A stretch of DNA of 6,978 bases. Origin: a bacterium UBA7470. Its GTDB lineage: Bacteria; Pseudomonadota; Gammaproteobacteria; Burkholderiales; Burkholderiaceae_C. Every line of letters begins with the position of its first letter. The stretch's first letter is position 1. The notes under the pieces were generated by a model. It was not told where the DNA came from, did no database searches, and was given only the letters and a program-made list of their open reading frames with translations. A program made the position numbers and the translations under genes. The stretch spans positions 15,151 through 22,128 of the forward strand of contig DLPA01000190.1 of NCBI GenBank assembly GCA_002479815.1, in the 5' to 3' direction. Of the stretch, positions 1 through 5,671 are shown piece after piece.

Positions 1-1688
1 CTGTTCAGGGGCAAACGGGCACGGTACGCGCCTGTCGCCCCCTCGCCCGTCAGGGTCAACGCTGCGCCGTCCTTGGCGTGTCGGTACTTGCCAAACACCA
101 CCACAGGCCGCTGCGCCAACATCGTGGGGATGCGGGCGGGTTCAAGGTCGTACAGCTCCACCCCCTCGCCTTGCACGCGCAGGTTCGACAGCAAGGGCGC
201 TGACACGTACTGCCGAAAGCGTGGCCCCACCTCTGCCGCTTCGCTGGCTTGGGTGATGATGAACGGCTCACCCGCCCCCGCCCGCGCCAAGCGCTCGATC
301 AAATGCCGATTCACCGATGTGCCGATGCCAAAGGCAAACACATTGCTGTCGTGGCGATGTTCACGAATCAAGTCGTAGGCTTCTTGTTCCACGGTGACAA
401 AGCCATCGGTCACGACCACCATGCTGCGGGCCACCTCGGGCACGCGGGGCATCGCCAAGGCTTGGCGCAAGGCGGGCAGCAACTCCGTGCCCCCGCTGCC
501 GCGAAAGCTCTGCATCATCGCCAGCGCACGCTGCACATTCTCGGGCGTAGCGACCAAGGGTTGGGGCGATAGCACGTCTGCGCCGCCTGAGAAAAACAAG
601 ATATTGAAAAACTCGTGGGGATGCAGCCCTTGCAGCAAGTTCGTCATCACCGCGCGGGCGGTGTCGAGTGGAAAGCCGTGCATGGACCCTGAGACATCGA
701 CCACAAACAGATACTCACGTCGCATGATTTGCGCGGGCTGCACGCGCTGAGGCGGCTCGGCCATCAGCAAAAAATAGTGCTCATCGCCCCTTTTAAACGT
801 CGAGACACCCGTGGCAATGTGGTCGCCCGCCAAGCGAAAACGCAACATGAAATCCCGATTGCCCGCTTGGGTTTCGCTTGGGTCCAGCTCCAGCGTCACC
901 GACTTGGGGCTGTGCCACTGCGTGCGAACTTTGTGCTGCGTCGAGTCCAAGGCTTGCACCCCCAAGGGGCTGGACAAGGCCACGCGGATGCTGGTCGCAA
1001 CGGCAGCCGGATTGCCACCTTGGGGCCGATCAGCGGCATAGGGATTGCTGGCCCACACGCGGTCAGGAGATGCAGCGGGCGGGGCATGGAGTGCGTCATC
1101 GTCCACCGCTTGCGCCAACTCGCCCCCATAGCGCGGGCCGACCACGGTGGGATACACCCACTCATACACCCCGTTGTCGGGCACGAGCAATTCGCTGTAC
1201 TCCAAGGTCAGCTCTAAAGTTTCGCCGGGCTGAAGATTTGCCACGTCCATCATGAACACATTGGGGCGTTGCTGGCTCAAGAGCGCGGCGCGTTGGCCTT
1301 GCTGTTGGGCCACTTCAAACTGTTGGGCAGCGGCCTCTTTTTCTTTGATTTTGGCTGCAATGACCCGCGAGCCTATCTTCATCGTCAAGCCATGCACCGC
1401 CGCCTTGGTCGAAGCCGGAAACACATAACGCGCATGAATGGGCCGCTGGCCTTGGTTGCCGTATTGCTGCGTGAGACTGACCCGCGCCATCGGCCCCTCA
1501 ATCACCACCTCCGCCTTGCTGGACTTCAGCGGCACGCTGTCCTGCGCCGCATTGCCATCGGGAACCCACAAACGCGGCGCGAGGCTACGGCTTTGCGTCC
1601 CACCCTGCGCCGCCCATGTGGGCGACGACGAAGCCGCGTACATCAAACACAAACACCCCAACACAAACCGCCATTTTTTACACCACAT
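1..1688 (-). CDS. VIT and VWA domain secreted protein (marine proteobacterial sortase-target type), 3' end outside window
   Basis: The reading frame stays open from the ATG at 1688 to the left edge, giving 562 residues with no stop; the C-terminus is missing. Residues 1-26 look like a signal peptide: KK and R near the start, a hydrophobic run FVLGCLCLMYAAS, and a likely cut after TWA. Residues about 45-182 match a VIT (vault/inter-alpha-trypsin) domain, including RYVFPAS, KIKEKEAA, AALLSQQRPNVF and LQPGETLEL. Residues about 325-495 form a von Willebrand A domain with a full metal-binding MIDAS set: DVSGS (D331, S333, S335), T401 in GSGGTEL and D428 in VVTDGF. The start is supported by GAGGTG four bases upstream. 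Such proteins are exported and often surface-attached, with a metal-dependent ligand-binding VWA. Many proteobacterial relatives carry a C-terminal sortase signal, which cannot be checked here. The gene is divergent from creBC. Family assignment is firm; the specific role is inferred. Confidence 0.9.
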   Translation of the reverse strand, partial: MWCKKWRFVLGCLCLMYAASSSPTWAAQGGTQSRSLAPRLWVPDGNAAQDSVPLKSSKAEVVIEGPMARVSLTQQYGNQGQRPIHARYVFPASTKAAVHGLTMKIGSRVIAAKIKEKEAAAQQFEVAQQQGQRAALLSQQRPNVFMMDVANLQPGETLELTLEYSELLVPDNGVYEWVYPTVVGPRYGGELAQAVDDDALHAPPAASPDRVWASNPYAADRPQGGNPAAVATSIRVALSSPLGVQALDSTQHKVRTQWHSPKSVTLELDPSETQAGNRDFMLRFRLAGDHIATGVSTFKRGDEHYFLLMAEPPQRVQPAQIMRREYLFVVDVSGSMHGFPLDTARAVMTNLLQGLHPHEFFNILFFSGGADVLSPQPLVATPENVQRALAMMQSFRGSGGTELLPALRQALAMPRVPEVARSMVVVTDGFVTVEQEAYDLIREHRHDSNVFAFGIGTSVNRHLIERLARAGAGEPFIITQASEAAEVGPRFRQYVSAPLLSNLRVQGEGVELYDLEPARIPTMLAQRPVVVFGKYRHAKDGAALTLTGEGATGAYRARLPLN

Positions 1689-1692
1689 GACA

Positions 1693-1698
1693 CACCTC
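1693..1698 (-). promoter_or_regulatory. Ribosome binding site of the VIT-VWA gene
   Basis: On the minus strand GAGGTG lies four bases before the ATG at 1688, a good Shine-Dalgarno match. It favours this ATG over the in-frame GTG that overlaps the same stretch. Confidence 0.6.
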
Positions 1699-1727
1699 AC
1701 ATCAAAAAAGATCAGTGCCCACAGCGT

Positions 1728-1745
1728 AAAAAACCCGCGTGCGGG
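1728..1745 (-). terminator. Intrinsic-terminator-like hairpin in the leader of the VIT-VWA gene
   Basis: On the minus strand CCCGCACGCGGG is followed directly by TTTTTT. The stem is CCCG/CGGG with a four-base loop, or five pairs with a two-base loop. It points towards the VIT-VWA gene and lies about 40 bases upstream of its ATG. It would therefore stop transcripts before the coding region, as an attenuator or the end of a short RNA, or it may end antisense transcripts arriving from the creB side. The stem is short, so efficiency is uncertain. Confidence 0.5.
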
Positions 1746-1746
1746 C

Positions 1747-1799
1747 TGGATGTGGGTGCGGTGTGTTTTGTGTGAGGCTTTGATGTGTGTGGGTGTGTC
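1747..1799. repeat. GT-rich / CA-rich low-complexity tract
   Basis: Of 53 plus-strand bases, 47 are G or T, with repeated GTGTG units; the minus strand is correspondingly C/A-rich with very little G. It lies between the divergent VIT-VWA and creB genes. An RNA read leftward from here would be C-rich and unstructured and would run straight into the hairpin at 1728-1745. No protein-coding potential is seen. Confidence 0.6.
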
Positions 1800-1838
1800 A
1801 GAGGCGCACAACGCGCACGATTTCTGATCGTTTTCAAC

Positions 1839-1844
1839 TATGAT
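1839..1844 (+). promoter_or_regulatory. Possible -10 box for creBC
   Basis: TATGAT matches the sigma-70 -10 consensus TATAAT at five of six positions and lies about 60 bases before the creB ATG. No convincing -35 (TTGACA) sits 16-18 bases upstream, so the promoter would be weak or activator-dependent. Just upstream, GCGCAC occurs twice (1804-1809 and 1813-1818, nine-base period), which could be an operator half-site pair. Tentative. Confidence 0.25.
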
Positions 1845-1867
1845 TTGGCCCGTATCGCTTTATTTCA

Positions 1868-1903
1868 TTGCGTAAGCAGCTCATCTTTTTTGCGATTGAT
1901 TTT
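1868..1903 (+). repeat. 36-bp repeat, copy A, directly before the creB start codon
   Basis: The core TTGCGTAAGCAGCTCA (1868-1883) is followed by a T-rich tail that ends on the base before the creB ATG. It matches the inverted copy B (4070 down to 4035) at 32 of 36 positions and the direct copy C (4245-4280) over the 16-base core and most of the T-run. The repeat fills the place where a Shine-Dalgarno would be expected, and none is visible in it. The TTG at its first base is in frame with creB, but starting there would add 12 residues that are only repeat sequence. Confidence 0.85.
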
Positions 1904-2608
1904 ATGACTGCAAGAATTTTGCTGGTCGAAGACGATCAGCCCATTGCCGACAACGTTCTTCTGGCTTTGATGCGCGAAAACCTGCCCTGCCACCATGTCC
2001 GCTTGGCCTCGCAAGGGCTGGCCTTGCTGCGCGAGGGCGGTGTTGACTTGGCGATTTTGGACGTGGGGCTGCCCGACGGCAACGGCTTTGAACTTTGCCG
2101 CACCCTGCGCGGCTTTTCAGACGTACCCGTCATCTTCCTCACCGCCCGCGCCGACGAAATCGACCGCGTGGTCGGCTTGGAAATGGGCGCGGACGACTAC
2201 GTGCTCAAACCCTTCAGCCCGCGCGAACTCGCCGCCCGCGTCAAAGCCATTTTGCGACGGGGCCGCCTCCACCCTTCCCCCGCCAGTGTCTCTGCCAGTA
2301 CCAGCACCGCTTCCCCAACGACCTTAGAGGCAGATGAAGACCGCGCCCGCATCCTCTGCCAAGGCCACCCGCTGGACTTGAGCCGCAGCGAGTACCTCAT
2401 CTTAAAAACGATGGTGGCACGGCCTGAAAAAGTCTTCACCCGCGAGGCGTTGATGGACGCGGCTGGCCTCGCCGAAGCCAGTTTGGAACGCGCCATTGAC
2501 ACCCACATCAAAAGCCTACGCGCCAAACTCGCCGTCCATCACGTCGATGCCATCCGCACCCATCGCGGCTTGGGCTACAGCCTCGACAGGGCGCGAGACG
2601 GCGCATGA
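1904..2608 (+). CDS. creB: Two-component response regulator CreB (OmpR/PhoB family)
   Basis: This 234-residue protein is a DNA-binding regulator activated by phosphorylation. The receiver domain (about 1-118) has the acidic pair E9/D10/D11, phospho-acceptor D53 in ILDVGLPDGNGFELCR, T80 and K102 in the KPFSPRE motif. A Ser/Ala/Thr-rich linker (about 121-138) leads to a winged-helix domain with recognition-helix text DTHIKSLRAKL and wing THRGLGYSL. These stretches match E. coli CreB (229 residues, from memory) closely, which separates it from generic OmpR regulators. The ATG at 1904 is chosen because residues before it (from TTG 1868) are repeat sequence and MTARILLVEDD is a normal receiver start; no Shine-Dalgarno is visible. 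It overlaps creC by four bases. In enterobacteria CreB controls central-carbon genes and creD; in Pseudomonas and Aeromonas relatives it controls beta-lactam response genes. The target set here is unknown. Confidence 0.9.
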   Translation: MTARILLVEDDQPIADNVLLALMRENLPCHHVRLASQGLALLREGGVDLAILDVGLPDGNGFELCRTLRGFSDVPVIFLTARADEIDRVVGLEMGADDYVLKPFSPRELAARVKAILRRGRLHPSPASVSASTSTASPTTLEADEDRARILCQGHPLDLSRSEYLILKTMVARPEKVFTREALMDAAGLAEASLERAIDTHIKSLRAKLAVHHVDAIRTHRGLGYSLDRARDGA

Positions 2609-4035
2609 ACTTCTTCATCCGTTTTTTTGTCGGCTACGTCGTCGTCGCCGCCGTGGGCTTGCTGCTGGCGATGAAGATGTTTACCGATCAATTCGTGCCC
2701 GGCGCACGCCAAGCCGCCGAAGAAACCCTGTTGCAAACCAGCAACTTACTGGCCGAATGGGTGGCGCACGACCTGCGCGAGGCCGACATCAGCACCGCCC
2801 GCACCAGCATGGAAGCCGTGTTCACCGCCTACGCCCAACGGCGCTTTGGCGCACAGATTTACAGCGTGCTGAAACACACGCCCGACCTGCACATCTACAT
2901 CACCAACCGCCAAGGCATCGTCATCTACGACAGTCAGGGCCGCGATGTAGGGGCCGACTACGCCCGCTGGCGCGATGTCAGTCGCACCCTGCAAGGCGAG
3001 TACGGCGCGCGCACCACCCGCCGCGATGCCCAAGACAGCACCAGCAGCGTGATGTACGTGGCTGCCCCCATTCGTCAGCGTGGCGAGCTGATGGGGGTGC
3101 TGTCGGTGGGCAAACCCTCCCAATCCCTGCAAGGCTTCATCGACGCGGCCCATGCGCGGGCGTGGGCATCGGTGCTGTGGCTGTTCGGTGTGGCCTTGGT
3201 GCTGGCCTTGGCGTTTTCGTATTGGATGACGCACGACTTGCGCCGACTGGTGGCCTACGCCGACGAGGTGGCCGCTGGTCAGCGCGAGCACATCCCCATT
3301 GCCGGACGCGGCGAGCTGCGGCGCTTGGCGACCGCCTTGGAACGCTTGCGCTCCGAGCTGGACGGCAAAGCCCACATCGAGAAAGTCACCCAATTGCTGG
3401 CCCACGAACTCAAAAGCCCCATTGCGGCCTTGCGTGGCGCAGCTGAATTGTTGAGCGACGAAACCGATGCCACGCGACGGGCGCGGCTAGAAGCCAACAT
3501 CGACACCGAATCGCGGCGCTTGCAGCGCATCGTCGAAGGCGTGCTCGACTTGGCCCGCGCCGAAAACCGAGGCCAACTCGACCACGCAGAGCCCGTCGCT
3601 TTCGATGAAGTGGTGCGCGAAGTGCTGGAAAGCCGCCACGAGCGCCTGAGCGCCAAGTCCTTGACGCTGGACACCCAATTGCCCCCCACCCGAGTCATGG
3701 GCAACCGCTTTTTGCTGCGGCAAGCCGTGGGCAACTTGCTGGACAACGCCGTCGACTTCAGCCCCAACGCAGGCCACCTCACCCTGCACCTGCACCACGA
3801 GGGCACACACGTTCGCCTAGACGTGCGCGACCAAGGCCCGGGCATTGCCGACTACGCCCTGCCCCGCCTGTTCGAGCGGTTTTACTCCACCCCCCGCCCC
3901 GACACCGGCGAACGCGGCACAGGCTTGGGCTTGAACTTGGTGCAAGAAGTCGCCCGCTTGCACCACGGCCACATCACCTTGAGCAACCACCCCGACGGCG
4001 GCGCACAAGCCCTACTGACGCTGCCGATGCTGTAA
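2605..4035 (+). CDS. creC: Two-component sensor histidine kinase CreC
   Basis: This 476-residue inner-membrane kinase is almost the same length as E. coli CreC (474, from memory). A first membrane segment lies at about 7-23 and a second at about 188-206. They bound an extracytoplasmic sensor region containing CreC-like text: VPGARQAAEETL, GADYARWRDV, GEYGAR and SSVMYVAAPI, then GVLSVGKP. A HAMP-like linker follows (about 207-258). The kinase core has H267 in the H-box (LLAHELKSPIAALRGAAELL), the N-box GNLLDNAVDFSP (N377, N381), the G1 box DQGPG (409-413), the F-box LFERFYS and the G2 box GTGLGL (438-443). All catalytic motifs are intact. It should phosphorylate CreB. The start overlaps the creB stop as ATGA, so translation is probably coupled. 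creD, which follows creC in E. coli, is not present. The last base of its stop codon is the first base of inverted repeat B. Confidence 0.92.
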   Translation: MNFFIRFFVGYVVVAAVGLLLAMKMFTDQFVPGARQAAEETLLQTSNLLAEWVAHDLREADISTARTSMEAVFTAYAQRRFGAQIYSVLKHTPDLHIYITNRQGIVIYDSQGRDVGADYARWRDVSRTLQGEYGARTTRRDAQDSTSSVMYVAAPIRQRGELMGVLSVGKPSQSLQGFIDAAHARAWASVLWLFGVALVLALAFSYWMTHDLRRLVAYADEVAAGQREHIPIAGRGELRRLATALERLRSELDGKAHIEKVTQLLAHELKSPIAALRGAAELLSDETDATRRARLEANIDTESRRLQRIVEGVLDLARAENRGQLDHAEPVAFDEVVREVLESRHERLSAKSLTLDTQLPPTRVMGNRFLLRQAVGNLLDNAVDFSPNAGHLTLHLHHEGTHVRLDVRDQGPGIADYALPRLFERFYSTPRPDTGERGTGLGLNLVQEVARLHHGHITLSNHPDGGAQALLTLPML

Positions 4036-4078
4036 AAATAAATAGCAAAAAAAGTGAGCTGCTTACGCAATTTTTACG
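4035..4078 (-). repeat. 36-bp repeat, copy B (inverted), directly after the creC stop
   Basis: Read on the minus strand from 4070 to 4035, it matches copy A at 32 of 36 positions, differing at positions 17, 18, 27 and 31. Read as 4044-4078, it is also the inverse of copy C (4237-4271) at 31 of 35 positions, including a perfect 19-base match, AATTGCGTAAGCAGCTCAC. It starts on the last base of the creC stop codon. Confidence 0.85.
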
Positions 4079-4133
4079 TGGATTTCAGTCGTTTTGATGC
4101 TCAAAATCAGGCTAGAAAATATAAAAAATCCAC
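4078..4133. repeat. Nested inverted repeats in the AT-rich spacer
   Basis: GTGGATTT (4078-4085) pairs perfectly with AAATCCAC (4126-4133). Inside it, TTTTGA (4092-4097) pairs with TCAAAA (4101-4106) around a three-base loop. Together they could fold as a hairpin or cruciform directly inside copy B of the repeat. No coding potential is seen. Confidence 0.5.
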
Positions 4134-4149
4134 CTTTAATCCGTTTTTC

Positions 4150-4170
4150 AGCCCTGAACACGGGTTTTTT
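4150..4170 (+). terminator. Weak terminator-like hairpin downstream of creBC
   Basis: AGCCC, a seven-base loop and GGGTT (five pairs including one G-U) run into a T6 tract. It lies about 115 bases after the creC stop in the sense orientation. The stem is weak, so this is only a candidate. Its text, CAGCCC through CGGGTTTTTT, resembles the minus-strand hairpin at 1728-1748. Confidence 0.3.
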
Positions 4171-4236
4171 GCGGCTTGGGAAGGTATTTTTTAGATAAAA
4201 CCACCTGTTTTTAAGCATAAAATCTTCTATAAGTAC

Positions 4237-4280
4237 CGTATTAATTGCGTAAGCAGCTCACATTTTTTACTCTACTTTTT
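4237..4280 (+). repeat. 36-bp repeat, copy C
   Basis: The core TTGCGTAAGCAGCTCA lies at 4245-4260, in the same orientation as copy A and inverted relative to copy B. The T-rich tail (to 4280) is more diverged, with 30 of 36 positions matching copy B. It sits just before the GC hairpin that follows the thiolase gene. Confidence 0.8.
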
Positions 4281-4288
4281 AAATGCTG

Positions 4289-4313
4289 CCCCACCCCTGT
4301 GACAGCGGTGGGG
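4289..4313 (-). terminator. GC hairpin after the thiolase gene, candidate terminator
   Basis: CCCCACC (4289-4295) pairs perfectly with GGTGGGG (4307-4313). After one C-C mismatch, an inner CTG/CAG stem closes a three-base loop. It begins 36 bases beyond the thiolase stop, the right place to end the leftward operon. The T-run that follows on the minus strand is poor (CAGCATTTAAAAAG), so it may act as an RNA 3'-end stabiliser rather than a classical intrinsic terminator. Confidence 0.5.
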
Positions 4314-4348
4314 TGTGGTGTGGCGCAGTCGCCCCGCAGCCAACCGCC

Positions 4349-5587
4349 TCAAACGCGCTCGAAAATCCCCGCTGCGCCTTGGCCCATGCCCACGCACATG
4401 GTCACCATGCCGTAGCGTTGTTGGTGGCGGCGCAGGGCGTGGACGACGGTGGCGGCGCGAATCGCCCCCGTTGCGCCCAAGGGGTGGCCGAGTGCAATCG
4501 CGCCGCCGTTGGGGTTGACTTTGGCGGGGTCGAGGCCGAGGGTGTTCATGACCGCCAGACTTTGGGCAGCGAAGGCTTCGTTCAGCTCAAACCAGTCGAT
4601 GTCGTCTTGGCGCAGACCCGCGTTTTTGAGGGCAGCGGGAATGGCTTCGACCGGGCCTATGCCCATCAGGTGCGGGGGCACGCCACGGCTGGCGTAGCTG
4701 ACGAAGCGGGCCAAGGGGGTAAGGCCAAAGCGTTGCACGGCGGCTTCGCTGGCAAGGATCAACGCGCCTGCGCCATCGCTGGTTTGGCTGCTGTTGCCTG
4801 CGGTGACGCTGCCCAGTCCGGTGGGGCTGAAGTCGGCACGGCGCGGGGTGGCGAAGGCCGGACGGAGTTTGCCCAAGCCTGCCAAGCTGGTGTCGGGGCG
4901 TGCGCCTTCGTCCAAGTTCACGGTGCGGGTGTGGGTGCTGACTTCGGCGGTGTCGAGGTTGACGCTGCGCTCGGTGACGGTGACGGGGGTGATTTCGTCG
5001 GTAAATTCGCCTTTGCTTTGGGCAGCCAAGGCGCGTTGGTGCGATTGCAGAGCGAAGGCATCTTGCGCGTCGCGGCTGACTTTCCATTGCTGCGCGACTT
5101 TCTCAGCCGTCAGTCCCATGCCGTAGGCGATGCCGTACTTTTCGACGTTTTGGGTGTCGGCAAAGATGCTGGGCGACAGGCTGGGGCTGTTGCCCATCAT
5201 GGGAACCATGCTCATGCTTTCCGTGCCCGCAGCGATCATCACATCGGCCTCGCCGACACGAATGCGGTCGGCAGCCATTTGGATGGCGGACAGCCCCGAG
5301 GCGCAAAAGCGGTTGACGGTGATGCCGCCCACGCTGTGCGGCAGCCCCGCCAGCACCGCGCCGATGCGAGCGACGTTCAAGCCTTGTTGCCCTTCGGGGA
5401 TGGCGCAACCGCAAATCACGTCCTCAATGGCGGCGGGGTCTAGACCGGGGGCTTGCGCCAGTGCCGCACGGATGGCGTGGGCGAGCAAGTCATCGGGGCG
5501 GGTGTGCTTAAAAAATCCACGATGCGATTTGCCTATCGGGGTGCGGGTGGCGGCGACGATGTAGGCATCTTGAAGTTGCTTGCTCAT
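4349..5587 (-). CDS. fadA: Acetyl-CoA C-acyltransferase (thiolase, beta-oxidation)
   Basis: This 412-residue thiolase cleaves 3-ketoacyl-CoA with CoA to acetyl-CoA plus a shortened acyl-CoA, the last step of beta-oxidation in the cytoplasm. The nucleophile C95 lies in NRFCASGLSAIQMAADRI, NEAF is at 336-339, H368 is in GGAIALGHPLGATG and the second catalytic C398 is in MCVGMGQGAAG. All active-site motifs are intact and the length is normal. The start is the ATG at 5587, preceded by GGAA with a six-base gap; an in-frame TTG at 5599 overlaps that site and is less likely. It is the last gene of the leftward cluster, 84 bases after the DUF4442 gene. A biosynthetic acetyl-CoA acetyltransferase is the alternative reading, but MGIGPVEAIPAAL and the neighbouring dehydrogenase/hydratase favour a degradative FadA-type enzyme. 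The symbol is by analogy. Confidence 0.93.
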   Translation of the reverse strand: MSKQLQDAYIVAATRTPIGKSHRGFFKHTRPDDLLAHAIRAALAQAPGLDPAAIEDVICGCAIPEGQQGLNVARIGAVLAGLPHSVGGITVNRFCASGLSAIQMAADRIRVGEADVMIAAGTESMSMVPMMGNSPSLSPSIFADTQNVEKYGIAYGMGLTAEKVAQQWKVSRDAQDAFALQSHQRALAAQSKGEFTDEITPVTVTERSVNLDTAEVSTHTRTVNLDEGARPDTSLAGLGKLRPAFATPRRADFSPTGLGSVTAGNSSQTSDGAGALILASEAAVQRFGLTPLARFVSYASRGVPPHLMGIGPVEAIPAALKNAGLRQDDIDWFELNEAFAAQSLAVMNTLGLDPAKVNPNGGAIALGHPLGATGAIRAATVVHALRRHQQRYGMVTMCVGMGQGAAGIFERV

Positions 5588-5671
5588 GGGATATTCCAAG
5601 TGCTAAAGGGATAAAGGGGGTAAAGAGGGGATAGAAACAGTAAAAAGGGCAGACTGCTCTGTACGGTTCCA
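5588..5671 (-). other. Pyrimidine-rich spacer before the thiolase gene
   Basis: On the minus strand the spacer contains three successive units close to CCCYTTTA (CCCTCTTTA, CCCCCTTTA, TCCCTTTA). No convincing promoter or terminator is seen. The spacer is long enough to hold an internal regulatory site, but none is recognised. Confidence 0.4.

Larger units (their letters stand above)
4044..4271. mobile_element. Possible MITE-like or compound repeat unit bounded by 35-bp inverted repeats
   Basis: Copies B and C form terminal inverted repeats of 35 bp (31 identical) around 158 bases of AT-rich, non-coding DNA inside an otherwise GC-rich region. Size (228 bp), composition and lack of genes fit a miniature inverted-repeat element. 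No clear target-site duplication is visible outside the ends, and copy A lies elsewhere as a solo repeat. A common intergenic repeat that happens to occur twice here is equally possible. Confidence 0.35.

Noticed and set aside
729..1775. Several plus-strand open frames opposite the VIT-VWA gene
   Set aside because: The minus-strand frame is open over the whole region and encodes clear VIT and VWA motifs, so these are antisense shadows.
1765..1780. CreB-tag-like site on the minus strand (CTCAC-n6-CACAC)
   Set aside because: The second half differs from TTCAC at two positions, and the CA-rich tract produces such matches trivially.
1710..1829. GATCAG at 1710-1715 and CTGATC at 1824-1829 as an operator pair
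   Set aside because: A six-base inverted match 108 bases apart is expected by chance in a spacer of this size.
2496..3446. 316-codon open frame on the plus strand overlapping creB and creC
   Set aside because: The translation is Arg/Pro/His-rich with no domain, in another frame of the well-supported creC.
3882..4070. Minus-strand small frame beginning with the same MRKQL text as the creB extension
   Set aside because: The shared N-terminal text is just the repeat translated; the remainder is antisense to creC. It did reveal the inverted repeat.
4283..5443. 386-codon open frame on the plus strand
   Set aside because: It lies opposite the thiolase gene, whose active-site motifs are intact. 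The product is Gly/Ala/Val/His-rich with no recognisable domain, as expected of an antisense frame in GC-rich DNA.
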